In this document: one piece after another, positions 11,226-20,360 of the stretch
Position numbering within the stretch: the stretch's first letter is position 1
How the letters are laid out: each line of letters opens with the position of its first letter
NCBI GenBank assembly: GCA_964059195.1
Contig: CAXKWD010000008.1
Location: 48,030,502 to 48,094,501 of the forward strand
Reading direction: 5' to 3'
DNA from: Ectobius pallidus
Taxonomy: Eukaryota; Arthropoda; Insecta; Blattodea; Ectobiidae
Length of the DNA stretch: 64,000 nucleotides
Position numbers and translations under genes: made by a program
Notes under the pieces: generated by a model
Database searches by the model: none
Seen by the model: only the letters and a program-made list of their open reading frames with translations
What the model was told of the DNA's origin: nothing

Positions 11226-12120
11226 AATGAGTTATAATTGGTTTTCCAAGAATCATCTTGAAGTTATTAAAACTTGTAATAAGAATAGCCCTAGGAACTG
11301 CAGTGCAAGTTAACTATCCGTCACAGATAAGTGGCATTTAAAAATTGTGCCTGATCTTAACTAAAATATAATACATGCTTCATTGTTTCTTAAATTTAAA
11401 ATTCAGTTTTGAAAGAAAATTTTTTTCTCTTATTATAACATATTTTGTTATGTGTTTATGCATTTTCCCAAGTTATTTTATATGGTGAGAATGCAGTTTT
11501 ACTCAACCGCCGCATGGAGCGCTAGTGTCGCCCAGCTAACAAGTTGTCATAGGACTTTTAACACACAGTTTCCTTACTGTATTAATACTTATACTGTGGT
11601 GGCACTGGCAGGAGATTCAGACACCTTCTCAACAAGATGATACAAACGTATCCATGGAAAATCTATTGTAAGATCAGTAATTTCATCAAAATTTCCTTAA
11701 CAGCTGACAAGTTCGTGGGTGCTTTGCAGTTTTAGAACCCCCAAAACAAGCACCCCAATAATAATTATACCGGTATACATAGTTCCAACTTCTCACTACT
11801 ATCCAGATTAATGATACAAAGAAATTGCCTGTGGTACAAGCTCTGACCTAGAGAGGCATAGCAATAAGCAAGTGATGTAGCAATCATTCATTCCCAGAGA
11901 GAAGAAGCTAAGCATTTAGATTTGGATAAAATTACAAATGAGTTCAACACCAGAAATGAAATTCGCGGACAGACATTTGCAAAGAAAACATAATTTGCAG
12001 AAAGGTCACTTTTCTGTAGCACAACCTGTTTTAAGAATATTAATCCTCAAGAAAAGTGGTAGTACTGTTAATAATGCAATTATTATAATTGATTGAACAC
12101 AGAGTTTATGTCTTTCATTT
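11226..12120. other. No gene recognised
   Basis: AT-rich sequence with only short frames (for example 11452-11640) without motifs. LINE A begins near the right end. Confidence 0.5.
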
Positions 12121-12307
12121 GAACTGTTGTTAATTGTAATGAAGGACTTTCAACACAAATTAGGTCTATATTGAATGTAATTACAAATTTTCATCCATCT
12201 GAAATACAAGTGGAAGTAAAAAACATTGGTTGCTCAGATCACAATGCTATACATATTGATTTAGGCCTAAATATAAGTTAAAAAAATGTAATAAAACTAA
12301 CTCCAGT

Positions 12308-13224
12308 GTGACATGTAGATCTTTTCGTAAGAATTGTAAGGATAGTGTTGCAAATTTCACATTTAGCCTAGGTAAAATAAACTGGTTAAGTGTGTATTGT
12401 GAGACAAATGTAAATGCACAGTTTAATAGGTTTTTTCCTATGTTTATGGAAACAGTCAATTCTGAGCTTCCATTGAAAACTATTTTGGTAACAAATAACC
12501 GACAAACATCTTCCATTAATAAATGGTATTCGTCTGATTTGCGGAAGCTTAAGAATGTTCGAGATAAATTTTATATTCTTTCAAAAAGCACATCAAACCC
12601 TCAGATTACTAATATCTACAAACAGACTAAGTTCCAATATAGAAGTGCAATAAACCAGGCAAAACTAGAATATAACAACAACTTGGTTAAAAATGCTGTA
12701 AACAAACCTAAGCTAATTTGGAAAATTATAAATGAAAATAAACCCACTAGCAGCATGCACTCAAAAGCAACATCTTCTTTAGATGCAACTGGTTTTAATG
12801 ATTTCTTTATTAACAGTGTAAATGAGGTAATTGCAAATATCCCTAAGAGTAATTCTAGTCCCAATCACTACCTCAAACTTTCTATTGGCTTTTCAAACGA
12901 GGTTGACAGTTTTTTCTTTCGCCATGTTACAGTTGAGGAAGTTTACTCTGCAATTATGTCTCTTAGCAACAGTGATTATTTAGATATATATAATGTAAAT
13001 AGTAAGATACTTAAGCTTAATAGTTATCATATCTCAGAAGTTCTATCACATGTTATTAATAAATGTTTTGATAATGCATGTTTTCCTGATAAGTTAAAGA
13101 TATCTAAAGTAATTCCTGTTTTCAAAAAAGGTGATATAGATAGCCTACCTATAGTAACTATAGTCCCATTTCATTAGTCCCAACTCTTTCCAAAGTTTTT
13201 GAACGCCTTATGTGTAACCAAATT
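12308..13224 (+). pseudogene. LINE A: linker and RT N-terminal region
   Basis: The frame runs from the region just after the endonuclease to the first RT block (KISKVIPVFKKGDIDS). It includes the pre-RT segments typical of these elements: a QAKLEYNNNL region near residue 115, an FNDFF...VNE block near 160, and ISEVLSHVINKC near 240. It degrades after residue 280, where the RT block NYRPISL should follow and instead reads IVTIVPFH. It is interrupted at 13232 by the hAT-type insertion. Confidence 0.8.
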
Positions 13225-13232
13225 GTTACATT

Positions 13233-15392
13233 CAGTGGCGTAGCAAGCTTAGGTGGTACCCGGTGCGGAAAATTTCTTGTCACCCCCATTTAAATTATTA
13301 AAAGATGGAACAGTTCCAAGTGTTATTTTTTGGATAGTCAAAGGTAATCCCACGAGAGTTTAAGAGTTTATCGATGGATGCTGCTGCAACGAATTTATCT
13401 GATGTAACTCGTAAACTCAACAGATTATGCAAAATTAGTAATAATAACTTTGTTATATAGAAACAAAACTAAACGACGAAATCAGCCGGCGCGGTGGCTC
13501 ATGCTGTAGCGCGTGAGCCTGGCATGCTTGCGGTCCTGAGTTCAAATCTCGGGGCCGGCGGGTGTGTCATTCGTGGTGGACGAAGCCGTGCTTTGGGGGT
13601 TTTTCTCGGGGTTCTCCCGTTTCCCCCTTTCATTCCACCAACACTCTCCACTTCATCTCACCTTTCCCCCTTTTCATCCTCATCCCGTTTCCACTTCTGG
13701 TATCGGGTCTGTTTCGGCAGTCAGAGTCCTTTGGGGGCCTCTCCCGTTCTCCCCGCTGCTTGTGGTCAAGAGGTTGTTGGTGGTGTGTGTCACGAACCTG
13801 TCGGGGCTCCCGGTTGGAGGTACCGCAGGGGTGGCGCACACGAGGCATGGTAAAGGCTTGTTGGATGTAGGGGAGTTCCGTGGGGGCTCACGGGGGCTTT
13901 GCGGGACCGGGGCGGCCTGTGGGCACGCAACTCATCCCATCCCAGAGGTAGGTACAATAAGTCGGCAACGGTTGCGGTGCTTAGGGGCGTTCCCACCCCG
14001 CCTCAAGAGGCACAAAATAGAATAGAATAGAAACGAGGAAATCATGGTATACTATGAATCAACCACCTATGAATCGATTCGAGTTACCATATGGTAACCA
14101 GTGCTACCAATGGTGCATATAAAACAGTTAACTTAATCCAAAATATTTTGTTAGAGGGAAAGACATACATATCAAGCATATTATGCAGTACATTGTACAT
14201 TGTACTATTAAACGACAATAAATGCTATTATCATTATTATTATTATTAATCTAAAGTATGTTAAAGACAGACAGATATACATTGTCTTCGTGAGCGACAG
14301 ACTGTAGGTGTTACCGTTAATAAAGCGAACATCTAGGCCAAAATGCACTCCCGAAATTGTGCAAACTTTTATTTTTTGAGTGATTTTTTAAATATTTTGT
14401 TTTCCAAGCGAAATCTCGAATTTTGGAAAGATGAATTTTGATAAAAGGAAAAAAATGTATTTATGTCAGATACCTTTCAAAATGTGAACCGAAGATTGGA
14501 GAAAAGTTTTCCTTATTTTTCATGAAGAAAGTTTTCTCGAAAGCGGCTCTGACGATTTTCTTCAAATTTTGCACGTGGGTTGCTTACAGAGCAAAAACTT
14601 TTATTTGAAAAACTTTTTCGAAATAATTCTCTGAAGGGTAGTTATAAGCCACCCACTCTGAATACAGGCTCTTTGCAATACGGCACCTTGCAACGGAAAA
14701 TCGTACGAAAACAAAATTTTGTATTTGGGTTAGGTACCTTTTGGGGATGTGACACAAAGATTGGCAACAACTTTCTCTTAATTTTAAGGGGAGGCAAACT
14801 TTTATTTGGGCAGAAGAAGTTATGTGAATTAGGCCTATACATCAGTTTTTTTAGGTTGATCCTAATAAATTTCATAAACAAGTAATTAACTATTTTACGG
14901 AACTGTATTATTAATAATCTATTCTTAAATATGCGCACATTCCAGTTCAAAATCTAGATTGAAGGAGACTTCAGAGACAACTCACATTGGAAGTTTATTT
15001 TCGTCAAAGTCATGACTGCCGCCGCGGGTATAGAATTGTTTGCGGCTTAAGTGATATAAAATATCACTGATTGTTGAAGTCTCGTTTAAATTAATAAAAC
15101 TGCAGAGACAAGCATCGGCAGAAATAAACATCCCTCCCCCTAACCATTATATTATTGTTCGTATCAACACAGCGCAGCGGCCAGTTCAGCCGCGTGTTGA
15201 CAGAATTTAAAGAAGTTTCAATACGCATGTTGACTTGTAGAAAGTTGTTAAGCTTTTTAATTGTTTTAAATAATTTTATTATTTTCTTTAAATTCCCTTG
15301 AGTGATTTTTTACTTACAAAGACACATTTCTATTTTGTCACCCCCAAGGTGATGGCACCCGGGGCGGCCCGCACCCCCTTCCTACGCCACTG
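13233..15392. mobile_element. Non-autonomous hAT-type element inserted in LINE A (8-bp TSD)
   Basis: The ends are inverted: left CAGTGGCGTAGCAAGCTTAG, right (reverse complement) CAGTGGCGTAGGAAGGGGG. The element is flanked by perfect 8-bp duplications GTTACATT at 13225-13232 and 15393-15400. CAG-initial termini with 8-bp duplications are the signature of the hAT superfamily. Subterminal blocks also mirror each other (GGTGGTACCCGGTGCGG against GGTGATGGCACCCGGGGCGG). No transposase ORF is present in the roughly 1.6 kb that remains after removing the nested SINE. Confidence 0.85.
13485..14030 (+). mobile_element. Long GC-rich tRNA-type SINE (546 bp)
   Basis: The 5' end (GCCGGCGCGGTGGCTCATGC) carries an A-box-like TGGCTCATGCTGTAGC, and GAGTTCAAATCTC near 13540 is a pol III B box. 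The 3' end is an (AATAG)n tail at 14016-14030. It is flanked by 14-bp duplications AAACGACGAAATCA (13471-13484) and AAACGAGGAAATCA (14031-14044), with one mismatch. It is much more GC-rich than its surroundings. The plus-strand frames inside it (13494-13853, 13562-13870, 13564-14025) follow that base composition and are not genes. The body is long for a tRNA SINE. Confidence 0.8.
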
Positions 15393-15400
15393 GTTACATT

Positions 15401-16218
15401 CCTTGAAACAAATGACTTATCAGATAGTCAATTTGGATTTAGGAAAAACCGTTCAACAAGTCATGTTGTGATGAACTTCATTCAGGATTGTTTAGAAGGT
15501 AAAGAAAATAAAATGTTTGTGGGAGTTAGATTCTATGATTTGTCAAAAGCTTTTGACACTGTCAATCATATGACGTTATTGCTCAAACTAAAATCAATCA
15601 GGTTCTCTCCTATTGCTGTTGAAATGGTTAGGTCTTATCTAGACAACAGATTACAAACAGTGTACTATAATAATGATTACTCTAATCTTGTGTGAAAGAA
15701 TTATCATTCCACTCTAATCTTAAGTTTGCACAAAATGGGGTACCTCAAGGTTCTATCCTAGGCCCTCTCTTATTTATACTATATATTAATGATCTACCTC
15801 AAAATATCAAAACCGAAAATATCAACTGTATCTTATATGCGGATGATATTTGTTTGACTGTTAAAACAAAAGCTGACAAAAATTTAGATTTTTCTACTCT
15901 CTTTAAAGATGATTTGCTGGTAGACTGGTGCTTGTCTAATTCACTCTCATTAAACAGTACTGTAATAAAAAATATATTAGTGAATCTGTTAAGTTCCTAG
16001 GAATTGTCATACAAAGTAACTTATGATGGCAGGACCATATAAACTATATTCTTCCTAAAGTCTCTAAAGGTGTATTTATGATTAGGAATAATCTACTCAT
16101 TGTTCAAAAGCAGGCGGTGCATCTTATCTGCAAATTCCCATATAGGCACCCATGTAGGAAATTATTCATTAAATTAGGCATAATGACCTTACCATGCACA
16201 TATGAGATTGATCTTATC
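15401..16218 (+). pseudogene. LINE A: RT palm and thumb
   Basis: The frames read FLETNDLSDSQFGFRKNRST, YDLSKAFDTVNH (motif A), then, after a stop at about 15694 and a frame change, NGVPQGSILGPLLFILYIND (motif B) and CILYADDI (the catalytic YADD, near 15835). A second shift near 15980 leads into ESVKFLGIVIQSNL. The piece ends at GAGATTGATCTTATC, where LINE B is inserted. Confidence 0.85.
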
Positions 16219-18972
16219 AATTTTCCAAATTATTCTCTCATTTCACATTTCTGTAGAGAAAAGAGAAAACATGGTGGTTCATGTATTTTTGTAAAGTCAA
16301 ATATTGCTGCTAAATCTTATACTTTATTTAATAATTTATTTATTGAAAATGACTTCGAGGCCAGTATAGTGGAACTCTCTCAACTAAAATTATTCATCAT
16401 TTGTATATATAGAACTCCTAGAAGTAACATAAATATTTTCATAGATAATTTAGACATGATACTTCAAAATTTATCCAAGAAGACCAAGAATATTATAATT
16501 CTAGGGGATTTAAACATAGATTTCCTATGTAATTTCAAATGTGTAGAACTTGAATATATGTTAAATACTCATGGTCTACAAGCTATAGTAAAGGAACCAA
16601 CCAGAGGAAATTCAGCTCTTGACCAGATAATATTGAATACATCACTCTGGGAACATAACTACATGGTGGTTGAAACTGGATTTTCGGATCATTCAGCTCA
16701 AATATTACAAATTTCCACAGTGCATGGGAAAAACAAACAAAATGTTCCAAGTAGCTATAGAACAAGCAGAATATACTCAGTAGAAAATGTCAATTATCTT
16801 AATTATTTACTTGCAAAAGAGACATGGGAAGATGTTTTTTCCAAATCTGAAGTTAATGAAGCATATCTTGAATTTTTCAATATCTTTAAATATTGTCTAG
16901 ATACAGCTATTCCAATTAAGAGAATTAAAATCAAAGAAAATAAAAGTCAATGGGTTACACAAGGCATAAAGGTTTCGGGGAAAAAGTTCAGGTATCTTAG
17001 GAGTTTAGCAAAGGGAGGGAATAGGTCTGAATCATTCTTAAATTATTTTCACCTATACAAAAGAATCTACAAAAGAGTGATAGTTGAAGCTAAGAGGATG
17101 TGTAACGATAATAGAATAAAAAGCTCCAATAACAGGTACAAAACCATGTGGGATTTAATTAAACATGAACTGGGAATAAAAAAACAAACAGATAAAAATA
17201 TACAACTAAATAATAAGGGTATGAACATAACGGATCCAAAAGAAATAGCCAATCTGTCCAACAAGCACTATACAAGCATAGCAGATAATTTATTAAAGAA
17301 TGCCCCGCCGACAAAGAGTACGAATTTGGATTCACTTGAGATATTACAATCCAACAGTATGTTCATAAGACCGGTTACAGCAACAGAAGTTTTAGATATC
17401 ATTTCAAAATTTAAAAACACATGGTCAACAGGTCTGGATGACATTCCTATAAATGTAATAAAAAAATGTCACATACACTTAGTTCATCCTTTAATTTACA
17501 TAATAAATTTATCACTAGCCTCAGGAGTTTTTCCAGATGTTTTAAAAATAGCCAAAGTTATACCATTATTTAAAAAAGGATCAGAAAAAGATATTCAAAA
17601 TTACAGACCAGTATCGCTTTTATCAGTTTTCTCTAAAATTATTGAAAGGGTGGTACAAAATAGACTCTCAAAATTTTTAAATAAATACAATAAGTTAACT
17701 GCTAACCAGCATGGCTTCTGCAAAGGGAAATCTACAACTACTGCCATGACACATTTTATAAAAAGAGTCTATGAATCTTTAGACAATAAAGAAACTAATA
17801 TTGGTTTATTTATGGATTTATCTAAAGCCTTTGACTTGGTTGATCATAATATTTTACTCAGTAAACTTTCAGCTATTGGAATACGTGGTGTGGTTCATGA
17901 CTGGTTCAAATCGTATTTAAAAGATCGGGAACAGTTAGTTCAGATAAACTATAAACAGGAACATAGTAATGAAATAACTAAATTTTTATCAGATAATGAT
18001 TATGTAAAATACGGAGTCCCACAAGGCTCAATACTTGGACCTACTCTATTCTTAATATACATTAACGATCTAGATTCTACAGTTACAAGTGGAAAGCCAA
18101 CACTCTTTGCTGATGACACAAGTGTAATTATATCAGGTCAGAACATCAGAAGAGTACAATCAGATATAACAGAAACTACTCATAATCTTCTGGAATGGTT
18201 TGAAAAAAATAGGTTAGTAATAAACAAAGAAAAAACAATTGCTTTATCATTCCATCATGTTCAAAACAGGAATCCACAGTTTCCAATTATAAAATTAGAC
18301 AATACGATAATAAGTTATTCAGACTATACTAAATTCTTAGGGATGTGGTTAGATAAAAATTTGAATTGGGGTTTGCATATACAAGAAATCTCAAAAAAAT
18401 TAAGTAAAGCCTGTTTTGCGATAAAGATGATAAATAATATAACCAATTTTGAAACAGTAAAAGCGTTATATTATGCTTATTTTCATTCGATCCTTACGTA
18501 TGGAATTATTTTTTGGGGAAATTCATCACATGCTATAACAATCTTCAAACTACAAAAGAAAGTGATTAGAATTTTGATGAAAGTTATACAAAAGAAAGTG
18601 ATTAGAATTTTGATGAAAGTTAGCAGAACAACTAGTTGTAGGCTATTGTTCAAAAAGTTAAACATATTACCTCTACCAAGTATCTACATATATGAAACCT
18701 TAATTTTTATGAAAAATAACTTGCATACATATTCAACCAATTCGGATGTACACTCATACAATACTAGAAATAAGCATGATCTCTTTACTCCATTACATAA
18801 CACTAATGCCTACCAGAAAAGTTTCCTTTACACCGGCCTCTACTTATACAATAAATTACCATCGTACATTAAGGAAATACCTTCATGCCAGAAATTTAAA
18901 GTAATATTAAGGGGATTTCTATTGAATTGCTGTCCATATGACATTAACGAGTTTATTGAAATGTGTAATTAA
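16078..18972 (+). CDS. Chimeric LINE A/LINE B ORF: endonuclease plus reverse transcriptase (964 codons)
   Basis: The first 47 codons belong to LINE A (thumb region, SVQKQAVHLIC-like). From about codon 48 the frame is LINE B, fused in frame by the insertion. The LINE B part carries the rear of an APE endonuclease (GGSCIFVKSNI, ICIYRTPRSN near 100, ILGDLNIDF near 143, FSDHSAQ near 204). A complete RT follows, with VIPLFKKGS near 490, NYRPVSLL, FMDLSKAFDLVDH near 580, YGVPQGSILGP near 645, and catalytic FADD at 677-680. A 36-bp in-frame tandem duplication near 18552-18625 repeats the block KVIRILMKV. No ORF1 is present. The 5' truncation makes autonomous activity unlikely. Confidence 0.85.
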   Translation: MIRNNLLIVQKQAVHLICKFPYRHPCRKLFIKLGIMTLPCTYEIDLINFPNYSLISHFCREKRKHGGSCIFVKSNIAAKSYTLFNNLFIENDFEASIVELSQLKLFIICIYRTPRSNINIFIDNLDMILQNLSKKTKNIIILGDLNIDFLCNFKCVELEYMLNTHGLQAIVKEPTRGNSALDQIILNTSLWEHNYMVVETGFSDHSAQILQISTVHGKNKQNVPSSYRTSRIYSVENVNYLNYLLAKETWEDVFSKSEVNEAYLEFFNIFKYCLDTAIPIKRIKIKENKSQWVTQGIKVSGKKFRYLRSLAKGGNRSESFLNYFHLYKRIYKRVIVEAKRMCNDNRIKSSNNRYKTMWDLIKHELGIKKQTDKNIQLNNKGMNITDPKEIANLSNKHYTSIADNLLKNAPPTKSTNLDSLEILQSNSMFIRPVTATEVLDIISKFKNTWSTGLDDIPINVIKKCHIHLVHPLIYIINLSLASGVFPDVLKIAKVIPLFKKGSEKDIQNYRPVSLLSVFSKIIERVVQNRLSKFLNKYNKLTANQHGFCKGKSTTTAMTHFIKRVYESLDNKETNIGLFMDLSKAFDLVDHNILLSKLSAIGIRGVVHDWFKSYLKDREQLVQINYKQEHSNEITKFLSDNDYVKYGVPQGSILGPTLFLIYINDLDSTVTSGKPTLFADDTSVIISGQNIRRVQSDITETTHNLLEWFEKNRLVINKEKTIALSFHHVQNRNPQFPIIKLDNTIISYSDYTKFLGMWLDKNLNWGLHIQEISKKLSKACFAIKMINNITNFETVKALYYAYFHSILTYGIIFWGNSSHAITIFKLQKKVIRILMKVIQKKVIRILMKVSRTTSCRLLFKKLNILPLPSIYIYETLIFMKNNLHTYSTNSDVHSYNTRNKHDLFTPLHNTNAYQKSFLYTGLYLYNKLPSYIKEIPSCQKFKVILRGFLLNCCPYDINEFIEMCN

Positions 18973-19233
18973 TATTAAATCTTAATGTATCTGTTTGTCT
19001 TTAGTTATAGTATTTGTCCATTTGTAAATTTTGAGGTATTATTCTTATTCTTATTTGTTTCTTATCTAGATTCTAAGATTCTTTTTTTTTTTTTTTTTTA
19101 GTTTTGCACAGCTGTGTGATTTGTACTTATCTCTTCTTAATTTGTGTTTTTTTTTGTGTATATTTGAGACGTATCCAATGTCATGTATAATGATGTTACT
19201 GGATGAATAAAAATACTACTACTACTACTATAT
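16219..19233 (+). mobile_element. LINE B (APE-type, Jockey/CR1-like), 5'-truncated, inserted in LINE A
   Basis: The left junction follows LINE A ...TTGATCTTATC and the right junction precedes TTTCAGTGTC. Removing 16219-19233 restores continuous LINE A sequence, and only a 3-base ATC is shared at the two junctions. The element begins inside its endonuclease domain and ends in a 3' UTR with GGATGAATAAAA followed by (TAC)n at 19214-19230. The coding part is intact from the truncation point to its stop at 18970-18972. Confidence 0.85.
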
Positions 19234-19236
19234 ATC

Positions 19237-19694
19237 TTTCAGTGTCTCACAAGTGTAAAAAAGAATTTTTACAATTTCTGCCTCAATTCTCATGTACATA
19301 ATTACCAAACTAGACATTGTAGTAATATTAAAATAGACCATTGTACATATTCCACTACAATAAATAGTTTTAAGTCTACCTCTGTTATATTGTTCAATAA
19401 GTTGCCCATGTCAGTTAGGAATCTAGACTTAAATAGGTTCAGAGGTCTTATTAAAAAGTTCTTAATTCAAAAATGTTTCTATTCCGTAGAGGAATTTTTA
19501 GCCTGTAATATGCAGGAACTATCTATAAGTTAGTTTTTTTATATATTGTGAAGTGGTTTTGTTTTACCGTATTTTTAACTAATTTATAATACAAATTGTA
19601 ATCCTACACTCTGATTGACGATGCCTTTGCAGACTTTGTACAAACATTGTACTGTTTATGGCAAATAAACGAATTGAATTGAATTGAATTGAAT
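19237..19694 (+). pseudogene. LINE A: C-terminal end and 3' UTR
   Basis: After the LINE B tail the frame resumes as FQCLTSVKKNFYNF, then HNYQTRHCSNI and ILFNKLPMSVRNLDLNRFR, and stops at 19531-19533. These are the usual C-terminal blocks of CR1/Jockey-type RTs (NYxTRx, LFNxLPxxIR). The 160-bp 3' UTR ends in five GAATT units at 19670-19694, which is the element's microsatellite tail. Confidence 0.8.
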
Positions 19695-19965
19695 GCAAAT
19701 TTATATTAAACTTATATTAAATTTCAATGTGAGCACTCCCAATGAATTTTAAATGTTAACACCTGTGGCTGACACTAGTAAGTCAAACAAACTGTTAGTT
19801 TAGTGTTATTTCATTTAAACAATCTTCCCATAGTTATGGGTTGCCTACATAGACAAAGAGTACCAGAAAAGAAAAAAATGTAACTGAGCATTGAACATTG
19901 AAAAAAAAAAAAAAAGAGAGAATAAAATGAAGGAAAAGTTAATACAAAATAGAAAATCTTTAACA
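19695..19965. other. Spacer between LINE A and LINE C
   Basis: AT-rich spacer with an A15 run at 19900-19914. No gene seen. Confidence 0.5.
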
Positions 19966-19966
19966 A

Positions 19967-19992
<26 letters not shown>
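19967..19992 (-). repeat. Poly(A) tail of LINE C
   Basis: T26 on the plus strand is A26 on the element strand. It directly follows ATATATAAAAAAGT at the end of the 3' UTR. Confidence 0.8.
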
Positions 19993-19998
<6 letters not shown>

Positions 19999-20058
19999 TT
20001 ATATATATTTTTTTATATTTATTTACCTTATTAGTACAAAACAAAATTCATAACCGAT

Positions 20059-20088
20059 GCCCGAATGAGCAAAAGCTCGTGCTCGGGC
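20059..20088 (-). other. 3' UTR hairpin of LINE C
   Basis: A 30-base imperfect palindrome: outer stem GCCCGA/TCGGGC, inner stem GAGC/GCTC, loop of four bases. It lies about 70-90 bp before the poly(A) tail. LINE RTs of several clades recognise 3' stem-loops; this one is a candidate for such a role (inference). Confidence 0.55.
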
Positions 20089-20360
20089 TCAGCTCAGCAC
20101 AAAAACAAAAAACAGTGAACACTGGAAATTATAACACAAAAAATTCAGGGCAAAGCGACGTTACACAAACACACACTCACACACATGGCATACACAAATA
20201 CACTCACAAAACAAGGCAAATAGTAAATAACATAAATCAAAAGCAAAAACATATAATTAAAAATTATGTGTAAGAGAGGAATGACAAGCACGAGTAGCCA
20301 AAATGTAAAGCAAAAACTTTGGATATTGTAAAATGAGTCATGCATTAGGTTGAATAAATT

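Larger units (their letters stand above)
12121..19694 (+). mobile_element. LINE A (APE-type, Jockey/CR1-like), split by a hAT element and by LINE B
   Basis: The element is in four pieces. 12121-13232 holds the end of the endonuclease (CSDHNAIHIDL) and the start of the RT. 15401-16218 holds the RT palm and thumb. 19237-19533 holds the C-terminal end, with a stop at 19531-19533. The 3' UTR runs to about 19694 and ends in a (GAATT)n tail after AAATAAACGAATTG. The sequence reads smoothly across both insertions once they are removed. The 5' part of the endonuclease is missing. Stops at about 12280, 13175 and 15694 and frameshifts near 12290 and 15975 show it is dead. Confidence 0.85.

Noticed and set aside
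13494..14025. Three overlapping plus-strand ORFs of 100-153 aa
   Set aside because: They lie within a GC-rich SINE and arise from its base composition; no domain is present.
14580..14950. Overlapping ORFs on both strands inside the hAT-type element
   Set aside because: No transposase motif; AT-biased residues only.
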